In this document: piece after piece, positions 37,225-51,929 of the stretch | Position numbering within the stretch: the first letter of the stretch is position 1 | Layout of the letters: each line of letters opens with the position of its first letter | Assembly: GCA_963169105.1 (NCBI GenBank) | Contig: OY720633.1 | Location: 145,783,200-145,847,199 of the forward strand | Length of the DNA: 64,000 bases | DNA from: Ceriagrion tenellum | Lineage: Eukaryota; Arthropoda; Insecta; Odonata; Coenagrionidae | Direction: 5' to 3' | Made by a program: the position numbers and the translations under genes | Notes under the pieces: generated by a model | What the model was told of the DNA's origin: nothing | The model's input: the letters and a program-made list of their open reading frames with translations, nothing else | The model's database searches: none

Positions 37225-37660
37225 TATGCAGAGACGGATCACACTGGAAAGGTCAGCCCTCCACCTCCACCGGAAATGGCCTGTGGACCGTGGTTCCACT
37301 ACGAATGGGATAATTAGTCATGTCTCTTCCACGACCCCTCCGGCGCCTATGATCGCCGGGCGACAATTACAGTTTCAACCCGAAGGCACGGGGTTGACCT
37401 GCAATGACGGACGCGGCGATCGAAGGCGGAGGACGGCCGTGAAAGCGGAGCCGCCTTGTGTGGGCAGTACCCTCCCACCCATCCTATCTGACCCTCCCCC
37501 GCCTTCTCCCCACCCACCCCACTTCACGGCCCTCCAATCACGAGCGGAGGCAATATTCGGAGGCGGCCGAGCGATCGGGAAAAAATTAACCCGGGGGCAG
37601 TTTTCTGCCTCACGCCACAGTGATCCCAAATAAAGCCTAACCGGTGGATAGTCTTCTTGT
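37225..37660. promoter_or_regulatory. CpG-rich island
   Basis: Dense CpG (for example 37340-37450 and 37555-37580) in AT-rich surroundings, with a C-rich stretch at 37470-37530. Plus (37226-37633, 135 codons) and minus (37375-37698, 107 codons) frames overlap here; neither has a domain I can name and both follow from the composition. Possible promoter or first exon. Confidence 0.3.
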
Positions 37661-39299
37661 AAAGCCGTCGGAACGGAGAGAAAGCACAGAAAGACCATTA
37701 AAATGTGAGAGGTTCGTTCAAGTACAAGTTTGACAATAAATAATACAAGAGATAGTAACCGGAGTCAGCGAAGTAACATTTTTGTTTTATAATTTCTAAA
37801 GCTGAATAAATTAACTAATGAGGCGTGAAATAATGAACATTTTTTTCGAGCATGGACAAAGCAAATAGCAAAGAATACACATCGTTTTTATTTTGCATTC
37901 AGAGATTTCTCAGTAATGGATTTCAAAGAACACTATGTTTCTCCTCATGCTGAAAAGTATAGTTCCAAGATAATTCCGATGAGGAAGTGATTTTCAGAGA
38001 CAGCAAGGAGGAGCCATGCTGAAGACCACCCAATACTAAGCTCATCAAAATTTCACGACTGCTTGCGTTAATCCACACGTACCTTTTAGACGATGGAAAT
38101 ATTTGACTCGTAACTAGATACTCATGGTTTGCCTACCCAAAAATATGCGCATTCATGCGGATCTAACGCTACCATTGGACAAGGATTTTATTCGCAAGAA
38201 CTGCAGAGCGAATGCCGAATTGTCAGATTTATTATATTACTGATAAGAATCCAAAACCGTGGAATGAATTATTAACAAGGAGAATATCCATGAAAGCATT
38301 CGATGCAATGAAAGTAGTGCATGAATACAGCAACAAAACCAATGTTACAACAAAAACTCAGAATGGTTTGATAATGAATACCACAGAAAACATTCATAAA
38401 ACATCTCGTTGCACATTCACGCGACCTGCAACAACATTTATCCAATTTAAAAAATTAAATAGCAAGAGTTGCATGATCAACGGTCATTATAGTGAAGGAA
38501 ATAAAATAGCTTGATTATTATTAAATTAATCTATGAAATATCAAATAATCAGAGAAGTATATTTAATTACTATTTCAGTAAGTCGTCGCTCCAAAACATT
38601 ACATGGTCATACTTCTTAAAGCACAAAAAGTTAACTAAAGTAGCACAGTTTTAGGTGAGTACAAATAGCATATATTCTTTACACATAAATGATCAGGGGA
38701 AAATACCAGGGTACCAACTTTAATCAAGTAATTCGGAACCATCCCCTATGACATTTTTCACATATAATTAAAAATTAAAAAGCCCTAAGAATAAAACTGA
38801 GCGCAATATTATTAAAAACTTACTTCCATCAAAAAAATGCAAACCATAGCAAAATATTCACGAATGATTCCAAATTTTCCAAAGATCAAGATTTTCAAGC
38901 TGAAGATGAAAAACGCCAATGAGAATGAAGTAAACTCCTTTGATCTAATTATCAGTATTTGTGAACGCAGCACGTTCTAAACTGCATCTTTAATGACCTG
39001 CAATTTCTCCCAGCCTAGGTACGTGAAGTAATTTCATGAGCACCATATTGATAATAATCATAAAGTAATCATGTATTTTAAGGAGTAATCAGGTACAATT
39101 TCTCTCAAATGATTGGTACAATGCTTGTTCAACGAAGTTATTCACTTCCAGTAAATTAGCCACGTAACGTGCTTATTTAAAGACATGCTCCTACATAAGC
39201 TAATAGAGCATGCTTTGGATGGAATAACTAAAATAAATAGTAGGTGATTCTCACGATATTCCGACAAGACCAGTCGCGATTCGATAATTTTTTTAAGGT
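37661..39299. other. AT-rich DNA, no gene seen
   Basis: A 100-codon frame at 38212-38514 is asparagine/threonine/lysine-rich and unassigned. No repeat or RNA was recognised. Confidence 0.5.
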
Positions 39300-39950
39300 G
39301 AATCATTCCGGAGCTAGAGTTTCCGAGGACACACTAAGGTACATTTCGTTCAGTTTATTTCGTTTCCGAGTTTCCGATTGGCTCTCCGCGGCTGAGACAG
39401 GGGATGGGATAGAGGGAGAGAAATAAACCTACAAAACCCCGCATTTTTGCCGATGGAAAACGCACCCGTAGAGCAGGGGCGGGGTGGTAGAAGGGGGTGG
39501 GGTGGCAAGAGAGAAGGGGCGGGAAAGAGAAGAAGAGAGATAAGCGCATTTCATGCGGGGGATTGTTCCACCGCCGCCGCTTTATTCTTGAGCGACGTCG
39601 TGGGAAATGGCAAGGGAGGAGTGGGGACGGGACGGAGAGGAGTGGGGGGTTGAGAGAGGCGGTAAGACATGAAAGAGTGGTATGAAGCGAGAAAACCACA
39701 ACCCGCGGGGCTGCTGCTAAGCCCACCCGCAGGGACTGCCGCCCATTTCCACCGCCATCCCCGCTTCCGCCGCCGGGCGGGGGGCTGGTTGGAGAAGGGG
39801 AGGGGCGCCTTCGGCCAACTCACTCACTCCTCGGGATTCCTCACGTAGAGAGAGAGAAAGGAAGCGACCCATTCCTATCTTCCCACACTCATACCACTTA
39901 CACCAATGTGACGGCAGCCGACGATTACGCACCGTTCATACAACGTTATC
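39300..39950. promoter_or_regulatory. CpG-rich, G-rich island
   Basis: The plus strand is G/A-rich at 39470-39545 and 39600-39660 and holds CCGCCGCCGC near 39571 and further CCGCC strings at 39737-39780. CpG density is high throughout. Opposing open frames of 60-123 codons have arginine/glycine or proline/serine composition and no domain. Candidate promoter or first exon; orientation unknown. Confidence 0.32.
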
Positions 39951-41724
39951 AAGGATTACGAAGAAAAAGGAATGAGATAGGATTATTCTCGACGGGGACA
40001 GTCATGGGGATTTCACCACCGGGACTGAATGAAGTCCAGTGAGGATTTTATTAAAACGGGAGAAGGTTTTCGACCAGAAAAAAACCTCATTCAGCGGCAG
40101 CTAATCATATTTTGCCGGGTCAAAAGTAATCAAGACGGCGGAATCGGAGTTCTCCTGGTGTTAAGGCTCGGAATTATTCTTATAAATGCAACTTTGCTGA
40201 ACGTATTACATTACAAAAAAGAACCTTATACTTTTTCATATGAATCTATGATAATGTGGTCATATTTTAAACATAAAACTACCATAGTACAGTGTAAACA
40301 TTGCATTGATACAGTGAAACACATGAAAATGACGGTTAGTCGTCAGAAACACTATCGAGTTACGATAAACGAGTAGTGAATTCATAGTTTGAGTTTAAAT
40401 TAGACTGTTGCTCTTCCATAAATATATCCCGAAGTATGAAGAGACATTTTTAGAAGGTACTTGATCTGCGGATCATGACTTCCTTTACCGGCTCAATTTT
40501 CCTAAGCACCTCTAACACCACAGCACCTCTCAATTACATTTACTCTGCGTGTGTCTTAAATTCAAACAACAAGGTTTCATTACGCATTCTCACAAAATTT
40601 CTTAAAAATAGATGTAATCAATGCGGACTTTTCTAGACCAATTTATATAGAACAATCGGGTTTCTCGAGTTGTTAAACTGTTATTTATTATCTCCTCAGA
40701 GACCTCATAGAGTTGACATTTCCTTTGTATAGCGGTTGGATTTGGTTCATTTAAAAGCACTGAAGAGACAAAAACATTTGGTGAGACGTTGGCATTAAAA
40801 TATACATACAGTACTTGACCATGATCGAGAAAACTGATTGTTAATAGAGGTAAGTGCAACATTTCACTCGAAAGGCTAGTAGTTGTACCTCGCTAGCAGG
40901 CAGTTATCCTCGGTATGCAAATTCTACTTTTCTGGAATACCAACGGGTATATTCACAGATGCGAACGGGGGTTTAAACGATCTTAAATCACATCATAAAT
41001 TCCCCATCCGTGCCATAAGCCGATTTTCAGCCATATCTCCAAGAATTTGCCTTTTTCCGCGAAGGAGTTTTGATGAAGGTTGACGTAGGAGTCTTAAGCC
41101 GCTTTGTTTTCTGAGCTTCCCAAGAGAAGCACGAATCCTTACGATGCCATCCCTACATTGAATCATACCTTCCTACACTTATTTTTGACCACCGCATGCA
41201 CACTTGAAAAGAGGCGAGCATATGCAACTCCCATCCCTCTAATTAATGATACTCATGTCGTTCTACACTGTAACAACTTGGACAGCGTACACCGGCTAAC
41301 ACACTAAAAGCCAATATTGTTTCTAGTAGAAAGATGAATCTGCTTCCTTCCTTAGATATTTTTTTCTTCAAAGTGATATAATTCCCGCTCAATTAATCGT
41401 TTTTTCATCAATGAGTACACTAGACAAGAGAGGCTGGAATTTTCCTGCGCAATAAAGACATTACAAAATCAAGTAAAGATAACAATGGATATGATTGAAA
41501 AATACTGAGCTAAGTAAACAGGCTGCTAGAGAATGCCTCATGTGTTAGTTCCAACAATAGCCACATTGCGGCACTAGTAACGAGTCACTAGCATAATCTC
41601 CCCGGAGGGAAACAACGGATCATTTTACTCCCTATTAAATCCAACGAGAAGCTATGTATTCCACTTGAAGTGTTTCTAATACAGCAGCAAACCAAACGAT
41701 AGGGCATGAAAATGGAGAATACTG
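39951..41724. other. AT-rich DNA, no gene seen
   Basis: A 115-codon plus-strand frame (40029-40376) is present but its product resembles no family I know and lacks supporting splice context. Nothing else is recognisable. Confidence 0.5.
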
Positions 41725-41800
41725 CAGAGCACAGAATTCAAACCCCAGCACTCCTAAGTAAGAATCCAGTACCTATGCCATCAACCCCAGAGCAGCACCC
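41725..41800 (-). mobile_element. tRNA-derived SINE head
   Basis: Read on the minus strand, an A-box-like ATGGCATAGGTACTGGATTC (41762-41781) precedes a B-box-like GGTTTGAATTC (41734-41744) at tRNA-like spacing. The cloverleaf is not complete, so it is a SINE head or tRNA relic and not a functional tRNA. Its sequence differs from the other SINE heads in the window. Confidence 0.5.
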
Positions 41801-41879
41801 TTGACATTTTCGCATGAAAATCGCTTTCAAGAAATATCTTCAGAAAACTGGCCTGAGGTATGAAGAATGGAAATGACAC

Positions 41880-42215
41880 AGGCACACACTAGGAAAAAAA
41901 GAGAACCGCGGATGTCGCGGTGGCGGTAAATACCGAGGAGTGATTCGCACGGCTTCGCTCGGCGATGCTCTTTTCCAAGGGGATTAGGGAGCCTCAAGTG
42001 CGACGATGTGCACTAACCGGGGCGTTTACGAAGAGACTGGTTTCGAGATCCCTCGATCCACACGCGCGCGGTAGTCGCTCCCGAAAACAAGAGAAACTCC
42101 GCCACGGAGTTGATTAAGCCCTGAGGGGGTGCGGAGGCGGCGGCCAACGAGGAGCGAGGGCATTGGGGGAAGAGAACAGTCTTCATGCGGGAGGAAGCGG
42201 GGTACAGGATGGGAA
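41880..42215. promoter_or_regulatory. CpG-rich block
   Basis: CpG is dense from about 41905 to 42165 (CGCGGATGTCGCGGTGGCGG, CACGCGCGCGGTAG). A 125-codon minus-strand frame (42013-42390) covers it without a recognisable domain. Possible promoter or exon. Confidence 0.28.
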
Positions 42216-43359
42216 AGGATTTCTTAGTATGTAGATATGTGCAGTATTGAGACGTATCGACTGCAACAAAAGATATCAATAATATTCCGAAGAGCCAACA
42301 TGATGATCCATCGGGCCATGGTAGATACAGCCTTGCGATATCATGTGGTATGCGATGTCTGAGAGGAATACGGTTACAGCAGAAACTCAATATAAGAATT
42401 AAATGCGATATTATGTGCTATTCTAAGCTTAAATGATAGATTAATTGCATAATTTTCTAAATACATGCGATTCCAAATGCAATAAAACAAACAGAAACAT
42501 GCTAAGACATTTTTTTACATCTCTTCCCAGCCCACCTCAATTATCGAATTCTAGTCTATCGAGTCATTCTGTGTATTCGTTCCGGTATTACAGTGAAGCA
42601 AACCAGAATAATCAAACAAACCAAAAATATTCAATTTCACACATTAGTATGAGATAATTCGACACGCTACAATCTGCCAGATGTTATTCATCGCATTAAT
42701 ATGATTTTATTTCCAAATAGCAATGGTACTCTGAAGCAGGAAAAATTTAAGCAGATAATGTGAGCATAGTACAGAATCACTGATGAAAAAGTTCCACGAA
42801 GAGCTCGGAGAAAACGTCTTAAGTAACGAATAAATATAAAAAACTGCTATGCATACGAGATAAACTTAATGAAACAATTTTGAGACGTAGTACCCTCTCG
42901 AAAACAATGGCTAACGGGGTAATGATCGGGTAAAATAAACGAGGAAGACAGGAATGAAATACATCAATCAAATCACGATAAGCACCTAAAGAAGAAATTG
43001 CGAAGCAATAGAGGCGCTATCTTCTAGTGGGATGGAGAGGAGGCTGTAGCGAACTGATTTCAGATTGATGGCAATGGACTATAATCCCAGGCTATGAAAT
43101 TTGATGCCAACACGAATGGACGAAAATTGGGTTAATGTCGGATGATGACTGACGAACGTATGAAATAAATATCCACGGTTTTTACATGATGTAATTCTAT
43201 GAAACATAATTCATGATAAATGATGAAGATTCAATATAACGCAACATGGGATCTGATACGTGATTAAATCATGCTAAAATTCGTGTCTTTTGCACAGCAA
43301 ACTAATTATCGCAACGCCATACTGAGATTCGGATATCACGTAGCCCCACGCTGTGAGGT
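42216..43359. other. AT-rich DNA, no gene seen
   Basis: No gene or repeat recognised. Confidence 0.5.
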
Positions 43360-43870
43360 GGCAATGACTCTCCATGCAAACCGGGAAAATGTCTCTCACA
43401 TTATGCCGGGCTGAAAAATGGCAGCGAGAGAGAAGAGGGACCTGAGGTCGTGTAAATGCAATGGAAAGGTTTACACATTTAATACGCCACCTCCTGTATA
43501 CGGAAAGAGAAGGTAAGGAGAGAGAGCGATGCTTTTGACAACCGCGTGACGAAAGGACTGGGGAGGAAGGGGCGTTCAGAGGAAGGAAATCTGTGGGACG
43601 GGGGAAGGGAGGGCTTGACGTGTACGCACGTCCGTATGCGTAACAACAAACAGACGCACGTGGGAACGACACGAGCCCTCTAGTTCGGGTGAGTTGGGGG
43701 GGAAACGGTAGGGGTGGAAATGTTAGGAGAGGGCGTTGAATTTTTCCGGGAAAACTGAGATCTCCTCCGGAGTAATTCAAATCCGTCTGCAACGCAAAGG
43801 GACCGGGGTGGACCAGGGGTAGCGTGTCGGACTCACTTTCGAGGGTCGCACGCTCGAGACAAGTGACTGA
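43360..43870. promoter_or_regulatory. CpG-bearing block with a tRNA-like string at its right edge
   Basis: A GC-richer block underlies the longest open frame of the window (minus, 43274-43984, 236 codons). Its product is rich in S, P, L and R with no domain, so I treat it as chance. At about 43805-43865 the plus strand has GGGGTAGCGTGTCGGACTCA followed 25 bp later by CGCTCGAGAC, a weak A-box/B-box pair that could be a degraded SINE head. Regulatory role unproven. Confidence 0.25.
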
Positions 43871-45759
43871 AAATATACTCAATATACTCATGACAGCGAG
43901 TAACCAACTTTTACATGATGCGCGAACCGACCCCACTGCTGAGAGGTTGCAGTCGCAGCAGAAGGCACTGTCGGCGAAGATCAAGAAAATCGGTCGGATT
44001 CGGTCCGGTAATCAACAGCCACAGCTTTGGGGGTGAGTAAGGTACACGGAATCGGCCAAGGTGCAACTATGTAGAAGCCAATGGGAAACCACCATATTAG
44101 CATCCCAAGAATATGCAGCCTTGCATTCGAACTACATGTGTCATGATGGCATTCTTCCCGGTAAAACATTCCGAGGGAAAAAAGTCCCCCGATCTGACCT
44201 CCAAGTGGGGACTACTGAAAAGGGAACATCAGTCAGAAGTAACCAATCCAATGCAAATGAATTGGTGCCTCAGACTCTTGAGTCATACGAGTGAGGAAGA
44301 AGAAGGGTGAGGAGTAATATTTGTAGGAAAAGGCATCGGACTTATTCGGGAAAACAGAGCTGTTCCCATTTACGGTAGTTAGCGCTAGGCATAACGACGA
44401 ATGAAATTCAATTAATTTAGCCTAAGTATACATAAAAAGATCTCATATCATAGATCGCGTCAGATATCTCGGAGTAGCTTCGCATACTTTCTTAATTACT
44501 GAAAATATTAATTTTTTTAAATCACAGATATAATTTCTGTAAAATAACAACAAAAACGTTGGCCACCAGGGTGTTTCTCTCGTACAAAGTAATGGGAAAA
44601 AGGCAAGTCAAAGCCTAAACTAGGTATATTTAGTTAATTTATGAGAATTTCAATCATAAAAGTAAAGTTTTTACACCGTTGAGTGACATTATTAACTTCA
44701 GCTTCTAACAACAGCTTAAATTTTAAACTAAAATCCGAGCATAGGCTCCATAGAGTATTGAGAATACTTCGCTCCTTATTTCCCTTCCCGCCTTCGCGCC
44801 TTAATTTAAGACTGCCCGAACGAATAGAAGCCTCAAACCATGATGTATTTGAACAGGGGCAGATGTGAGGGAGGAAACGTTCCCGCCGCATGTATTAGCC
44901 TGCAGCTATCGAAAGACGCCAAGAAGACCAACGCCCAAAGTCCTAATCTTTCTTGAAGTTTTCTTCTTATTTCACCAAAGTAAGAGACGGATAGTCAAAG
45001 AAAATTTTCCGCCATCGTGGGGGAATTCAATATTAGAACCACAACAACAATCCAATCCTCTAGCGAAATAAAGAAATAACTAGTAAAATTATTCATGAAT
45101 TAATTACTATTTATCTAATCCGTAAAATTATTCACCCCACAACCTAAGTTTATAAGAAAGTGCCAAAGCGATTTCTTGGGTTGCATGGAAACTCTGCGCC
45201 AATGGTTTCTCTAATATTAGAGAAAGACGCCCGACAGTTTAAGCCATTTCCGCCAATATGGAAATTTGAAAACAAATGAAAGGCACAGAGAACCCGGCCA
45301 TTAGCCTAATATCAACGAAAGGTACCAAGGGGCCACCCCATTCGACGGACGGAGTATTAAGTCTTGAAATTTTTCCTTCATAGAACCTACGTAGGGGTCG
45401 GGATTCCATAAAAAACAAACTCCGCCAATGATGGAACTGGAACACGGGCCCCTGGAATCCCGGTCATCCCGGTATTAAGCAAACACAGTAAATTAATATA
45501 TCTGGATTATTATAAAAATGTATGGATAAATATATGACCAATCACAAGTCTAAGCGTTCCGGATTAAGTTCTTTGGTCAAATATTTTCAGGGTATAAAAA
45601 TCGAAGTTAATTTGTTCTCCCATCGACTATTCTCTGGTTAACTAACCGACAGACTTGTACACATTCGTAACCCGAGATCTCAGTCAACATCGAGTAAACA
45701 AAAACTCTACGTTTAACGTTAACCAGGCATTAACCGGGCCAAAGCGACTTCGATCACTA
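43871..45759. other. Unique DNA with a 20-bp palindrome
   Basis: Mostly AT-rich, with a GC-richer stretch at about 45230-45470. TTTCTCTAATATTAGAGAAA at 45206-45225 is a perfect 20-bp palindrome, without a recognised function. No coding region supported. Confidence 0.5.
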
Positions 45760-46755
45760 GCCAGTACTCCAGCTTGCCCAGTCCAGCACTGTCCCACATT
45801 TTCTCCTCCCACTTCTTTAAGCGAGATGAGAACTCCCACTACCCTCACCCTCGCCGCAAAAAACATAAAGGATCTCTTTCTTACTTCCTCACCCCTCCCC
45901 TCTCCCTCCTCTCGGCTCCCACCCTTCCTCCTCTTTAAGAGGGCGTTCAAAATTGAATTCCCCTCCCCTCCGACCGCACCTCCGGGAAAGGCGAGAAAGG
46001 GAGAGAATGCAAAGCGCATTACCGCTGGATTGTCGCGAAATGTCTCCTCCACGTCGACTTCGCAATGGGATTTTCCCGCGCTGCTCCGCCACCCATCCGA
46101 AATGAGAGCAAGCGGATAAATGTTTCTTTTTTCCATTCGGGTTTTTGGGGATAGGCGAGGAAGGGGTGAGGGGGGAGGAGGGGGAGGGATGCGCCGAATG
46201 GGGGGGGGTTTAAATAAAAAAAGCCCACCAGCACCCTCGAACCGCGACTCGAGAAAAAAAGCCCAATACTCTTTTCCCTTCTTCCCTTACCGTTACCAAA
46301 GTGGGGGGCCACAACCCCTTCGGAGCATTTCAGCGCAACGGCCCCATTCCAACCCCTGGAGTACCACAGTGGGCACGACGACCCCGTCCCCTTCCACGCA
46401 GCGCTTTCCTCCTCTCAAGTTTCTTTTTTTCCCTCTTTTCGGGACCCCTCTTGGATTGATGACTGTCGTATAACGAAGCGAGGTCTAATGCGCCCTCTTA
46501 AAGACCCTCTCCGCTCTGGAAAACATTTCTCCGGAGGAGGACGACGACGAGGGAAAATTTTTGCCCGACTCCCCCAACGAAGCTGCGAGACCCTTCTCCG
46601 CCATCGCCGGCGTGAGAAGGGTGTACGGGGGTAATGGGGGAGGGAGGGAGAGGAGAAGGGTTTGCGAGGGATTATAATGAAGTCCTTCATCTGGACGACA
46701 GCCATTTTAGCTGTCACGTAGGACGTTCCGCATGGAATGGCACGCCTCCGGGAAA
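45760..46755. promoter_or_regulatory. Large CpG and strand-asymmetric island
   Basis: The plus strand is C/T-rich at 45770-45980, G-rich at 46140-46212 (including an eight-G run), C-rich again at 46285-46450, and mixed with CpGs to 46640. Overlapping open frames of 67-154 codons on both strands are low-complexity. This is the largest island in the window, and with its asymmetry switches it may mark a promoter and 5' exon, but no start or splice site is compelling. Confidence 0.33.
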
Positions 46756-46760
46756 TGTAT

Positions 46761-46776
46761 ATACATACATACATAC
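46761..46776 (+). repeat. (ATAC)4 microsatellite
   Basis: Four ATAC units follow a short TA run at the right edge of the island. Confidence 0.9.
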
Positions 46777-47832
46777 TTCCATATAAAACCAGTCCAAAGA
46801 GATGTATTTACTAAAACGAATGTCTTGCGAGTGTATCTTATGTCAAAGAATGTACATATCGAACATCGAATTTTTTATTTTGAGAATAAATAGTACAATA
46901 AAATAATAAATGCTACTTCATTAGACTAGCGTGAAGAATTGCGTTAGCAAAGGAGTTATTACCGAAAATTCAAATCGGTGCGGGAAAATTCGAGTAAAGG
47001 CACTGAGAAAAGAACGTTGAACACTATATTTAAGGAGCTGAGCGTAGTATGGTTCAGAGACTTGGTCCACAAGGAAGGTAAGGGCGCGCACCAGAGATAT
47101 TCAAAATATTGGTGCAGAGGTGGATGGAAGGATTAAGTTGAGAGGAGAGGAAGATAAATGAGGATTTTTGGATATGGAAGTTCGAAAGAGAATTATGAAG
47201 GAGGCAGAAGATGAGACTAATGGAGGCAATGAGGGGTGAGGATATACGGGAGAGGGCGAGAGGGGGGAGACTGCTAGGAAGACGTGGATGTGAGAGGAGA
47301 AGAATAATTGCTGGCGGAATTAAATCTGCATGAGCAACCCGCGGCCCACGGGACAGATCTGGACTACTCCATGTTTTCGTGGCTGTAGTTCTTAGCTTAT
47401 TCTTAGCTCAATTATGTACCTATGGCAAAACTAAGTATTTCATTTAAAATTCCACAAGGAACATTTCCCAATTATTGAAAAGTATTTAGTAATGCGTGAA
47501 CTAAAAGAAACATGTAAGAATAAGTGGAAAACTTATAAAAATGTAAGGAATATAAATTCTAAAAATTGAGTGCATTATTTTCATCCAATAATTATTTGGT
47601 ATTCAGAAACTGTAACACTATCTGGCTCACCAATCAAGGAGAGTTGTCCAAAATTGGATGGCGTGAAAGCTGAAAAATATTTTGCATCTCAAGTGAGATA
47701 AGAGGCAAAAGGTGATGAAGTTAATAACAGATTGAAATTACGAAATTAATAATTTCCATGTTCTCAGGCTTCACAATGTGGAAATCCTTCGTTACTGTGA
47801 TAAAAAAAACGGTAAGTATATTTCCACCAGAA
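46777..47832. other. AT-rich DNA with a purine-rich segment
   Basis: A strongly purine-rich segment at about 47090-47320 (many GAGAGG and AGGAGG strings) ends beside GCGGCCCACGGGACAGATCTG. That string is reminiscent of hAT-type repeat fragments, but I could not find a partner terminus. No gene seen. Confidence 0.4.
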
Positions 47833-47904
47833 TTTTTTAAAGGTACAACAAGTTTCGACGCATCAGCGTCATCAGGCACAATAAACTGGTTGTACCTTAA
47901 AAAA
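47833..47904. repeat. Nested double hairpin, 72 bp
   Basis: The outer arms (47833-47855 and 47883-47904) pair as AAAGGTACAACAAGTTT with AAACTGGTTGTACCTT, bordered by T and A runs. Between them GACGC-ATCA-GCGTC (47857-47870) forms a second perfect stem. On the minus strand the junction reads CCTGATGACGCTGATGCG then TCGAAAC, which resembles the short CTGATGA...GAAA motifs in the terminal regions of Penelope-like elements, some of which are hammerhead ribozymes. Here the GA of CTGATGA pairs with TC before GAAAC, so the canonical hammerhead core is not intact. Structure is certain; element class is inference. Confidence 0.6.
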
Positions 47905-48649
47905 CCCTAGTGTTAATATACATTGCGTCATTTAACTACACAAGGTATATTTATTATTGCGAGAGATGTTTATGGCGAAAACGTAAGGAAAAAAATGCAA
48001 GAGGTAGGAGAAATTATACGTACTACTGTCCACGGACGCACAATTCATTTCGTATAATTACAAAGACAGTGTGAAATAAGTCATCGTAACCACGAGGCAT
48101 ATACATTCACACCACTTATCGCGTGTCTTTTCCGAGATCAACCTGCCCCCGCTTCTGTTATTCACCCCCAGTATCATGCCAAGTTATGTTGGTACATTAG
48201 TTTCCCTTGCGAGAAAAGTTGAGAGGGAGTAAACATGTATCGAGTTCTTCCGAGAAAAATAAATCATTCATAAGATCGAAGAATGTAAAAATAAAAATAA
48301 TATGACTCTAAAACGTCATTCTAAAATCAAACGATTACAATCCTACGGAGGTCATTGAACAGGCATGATAAACTAGAATCAGAAAACAGTCGAACAATGC
48401 TTGACTCGCACCAGGGCGAATCTATGAGGCAAACTGTGACAGTATAAGTATAAACAAGAAGATAACTTCCAACAGATCATGGAAGGTATGGCTCCGTTTC
48501 TTGCCATAAAAACAGATTGTATTTTATATTATTTGTTGTATTTAATTGCTTGAATGGAATTTAATATTTGTTCCGTAAATGTTACCGATCATGCAGTCAA
48601 TTCATTTTGATTTTCTTTCGTAAAAAAATACAAAAAATATCGATTACTG
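47905..48649. other. AT-rich DNA, no gene seen
   Basis: Nothing recognisable. Confidence 0.5.
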
Positions 48650-49260
48650 AAAAAAGTAGTGGGGGGGATAACACAAAAGACCCCTTATCGCTTCACGAGC
48701 GTGCGCCCAAGGGATCCATAGAGCGACCAGTTGTATTCGCGTGACGGTTACTCGCGCTTTCGAGGTAGAGGCAGCCCCCACGAATTACCTCCGGTGCCAG
48801 AATGAAAATAACTCCTTCTCTTCCGCGCGAATCCAAAGGATGATGACAATAAAACACGTAGCGAGAGGAGGTTGATATCCCGCTGTTTTCCGAAGGAGGT
48901 GGGATCTCGTTCCCCAGACGGCACGAGAGAGGCTTAATTACAACTCTTGAGAGTGAGTAAAAGTAGTACAAGAGAGGTAGTAGTCAGGCAACACCGAAAC
49001 GGCCGACCCACGCTGCCAACGCTCATCCTTCCGGGGGGGTCTCGGTGACCCCCATGGGGATGCGCGCCATTAATTTGTACTCCGCTCTCGGAATGAATGA
49101 TACGACCCTTAAAGGCGGCCGTAACAATGAGCCCACGTGACGAGAGGAGCGCTCCAAGACGTCCCGCGCGGCACATTCTGGCCCGAATTCAAATTAGGGA
49201 AATGAGCACTTTAGACTTCAATTCGGAGGCAAAAGAGCCAGGGAATATTCCTACCGCGAG
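48650..49260. promoter_or_regulatory. CpG-bearing block
   Basis: CpG is enriched at about 48690-48800 and 48990-49180 relative to the flanks, with a G/C run GGGGGGGTCTCGGTGACC near 49033. Two minus-strand frames of 80-92 codons overlap it without domains. Candidate promoter or exon with weak support. Confidence 0.27.

Positions 49261-51929
<2,669 letters not shown>

Noticed and set aside
43274..43984. The longest open frame (236 codons, minus strand)
   Set aside because: Low-complexity S/P/L/R composition, no domain, no splice context, and located in a GC-richer block where stops are rare.
45655..46136. Opposed 150-154 codon frames
   Set aside because: Mutually overlapping on opposite strands in a strand-biased island; neither resembles a protein family.
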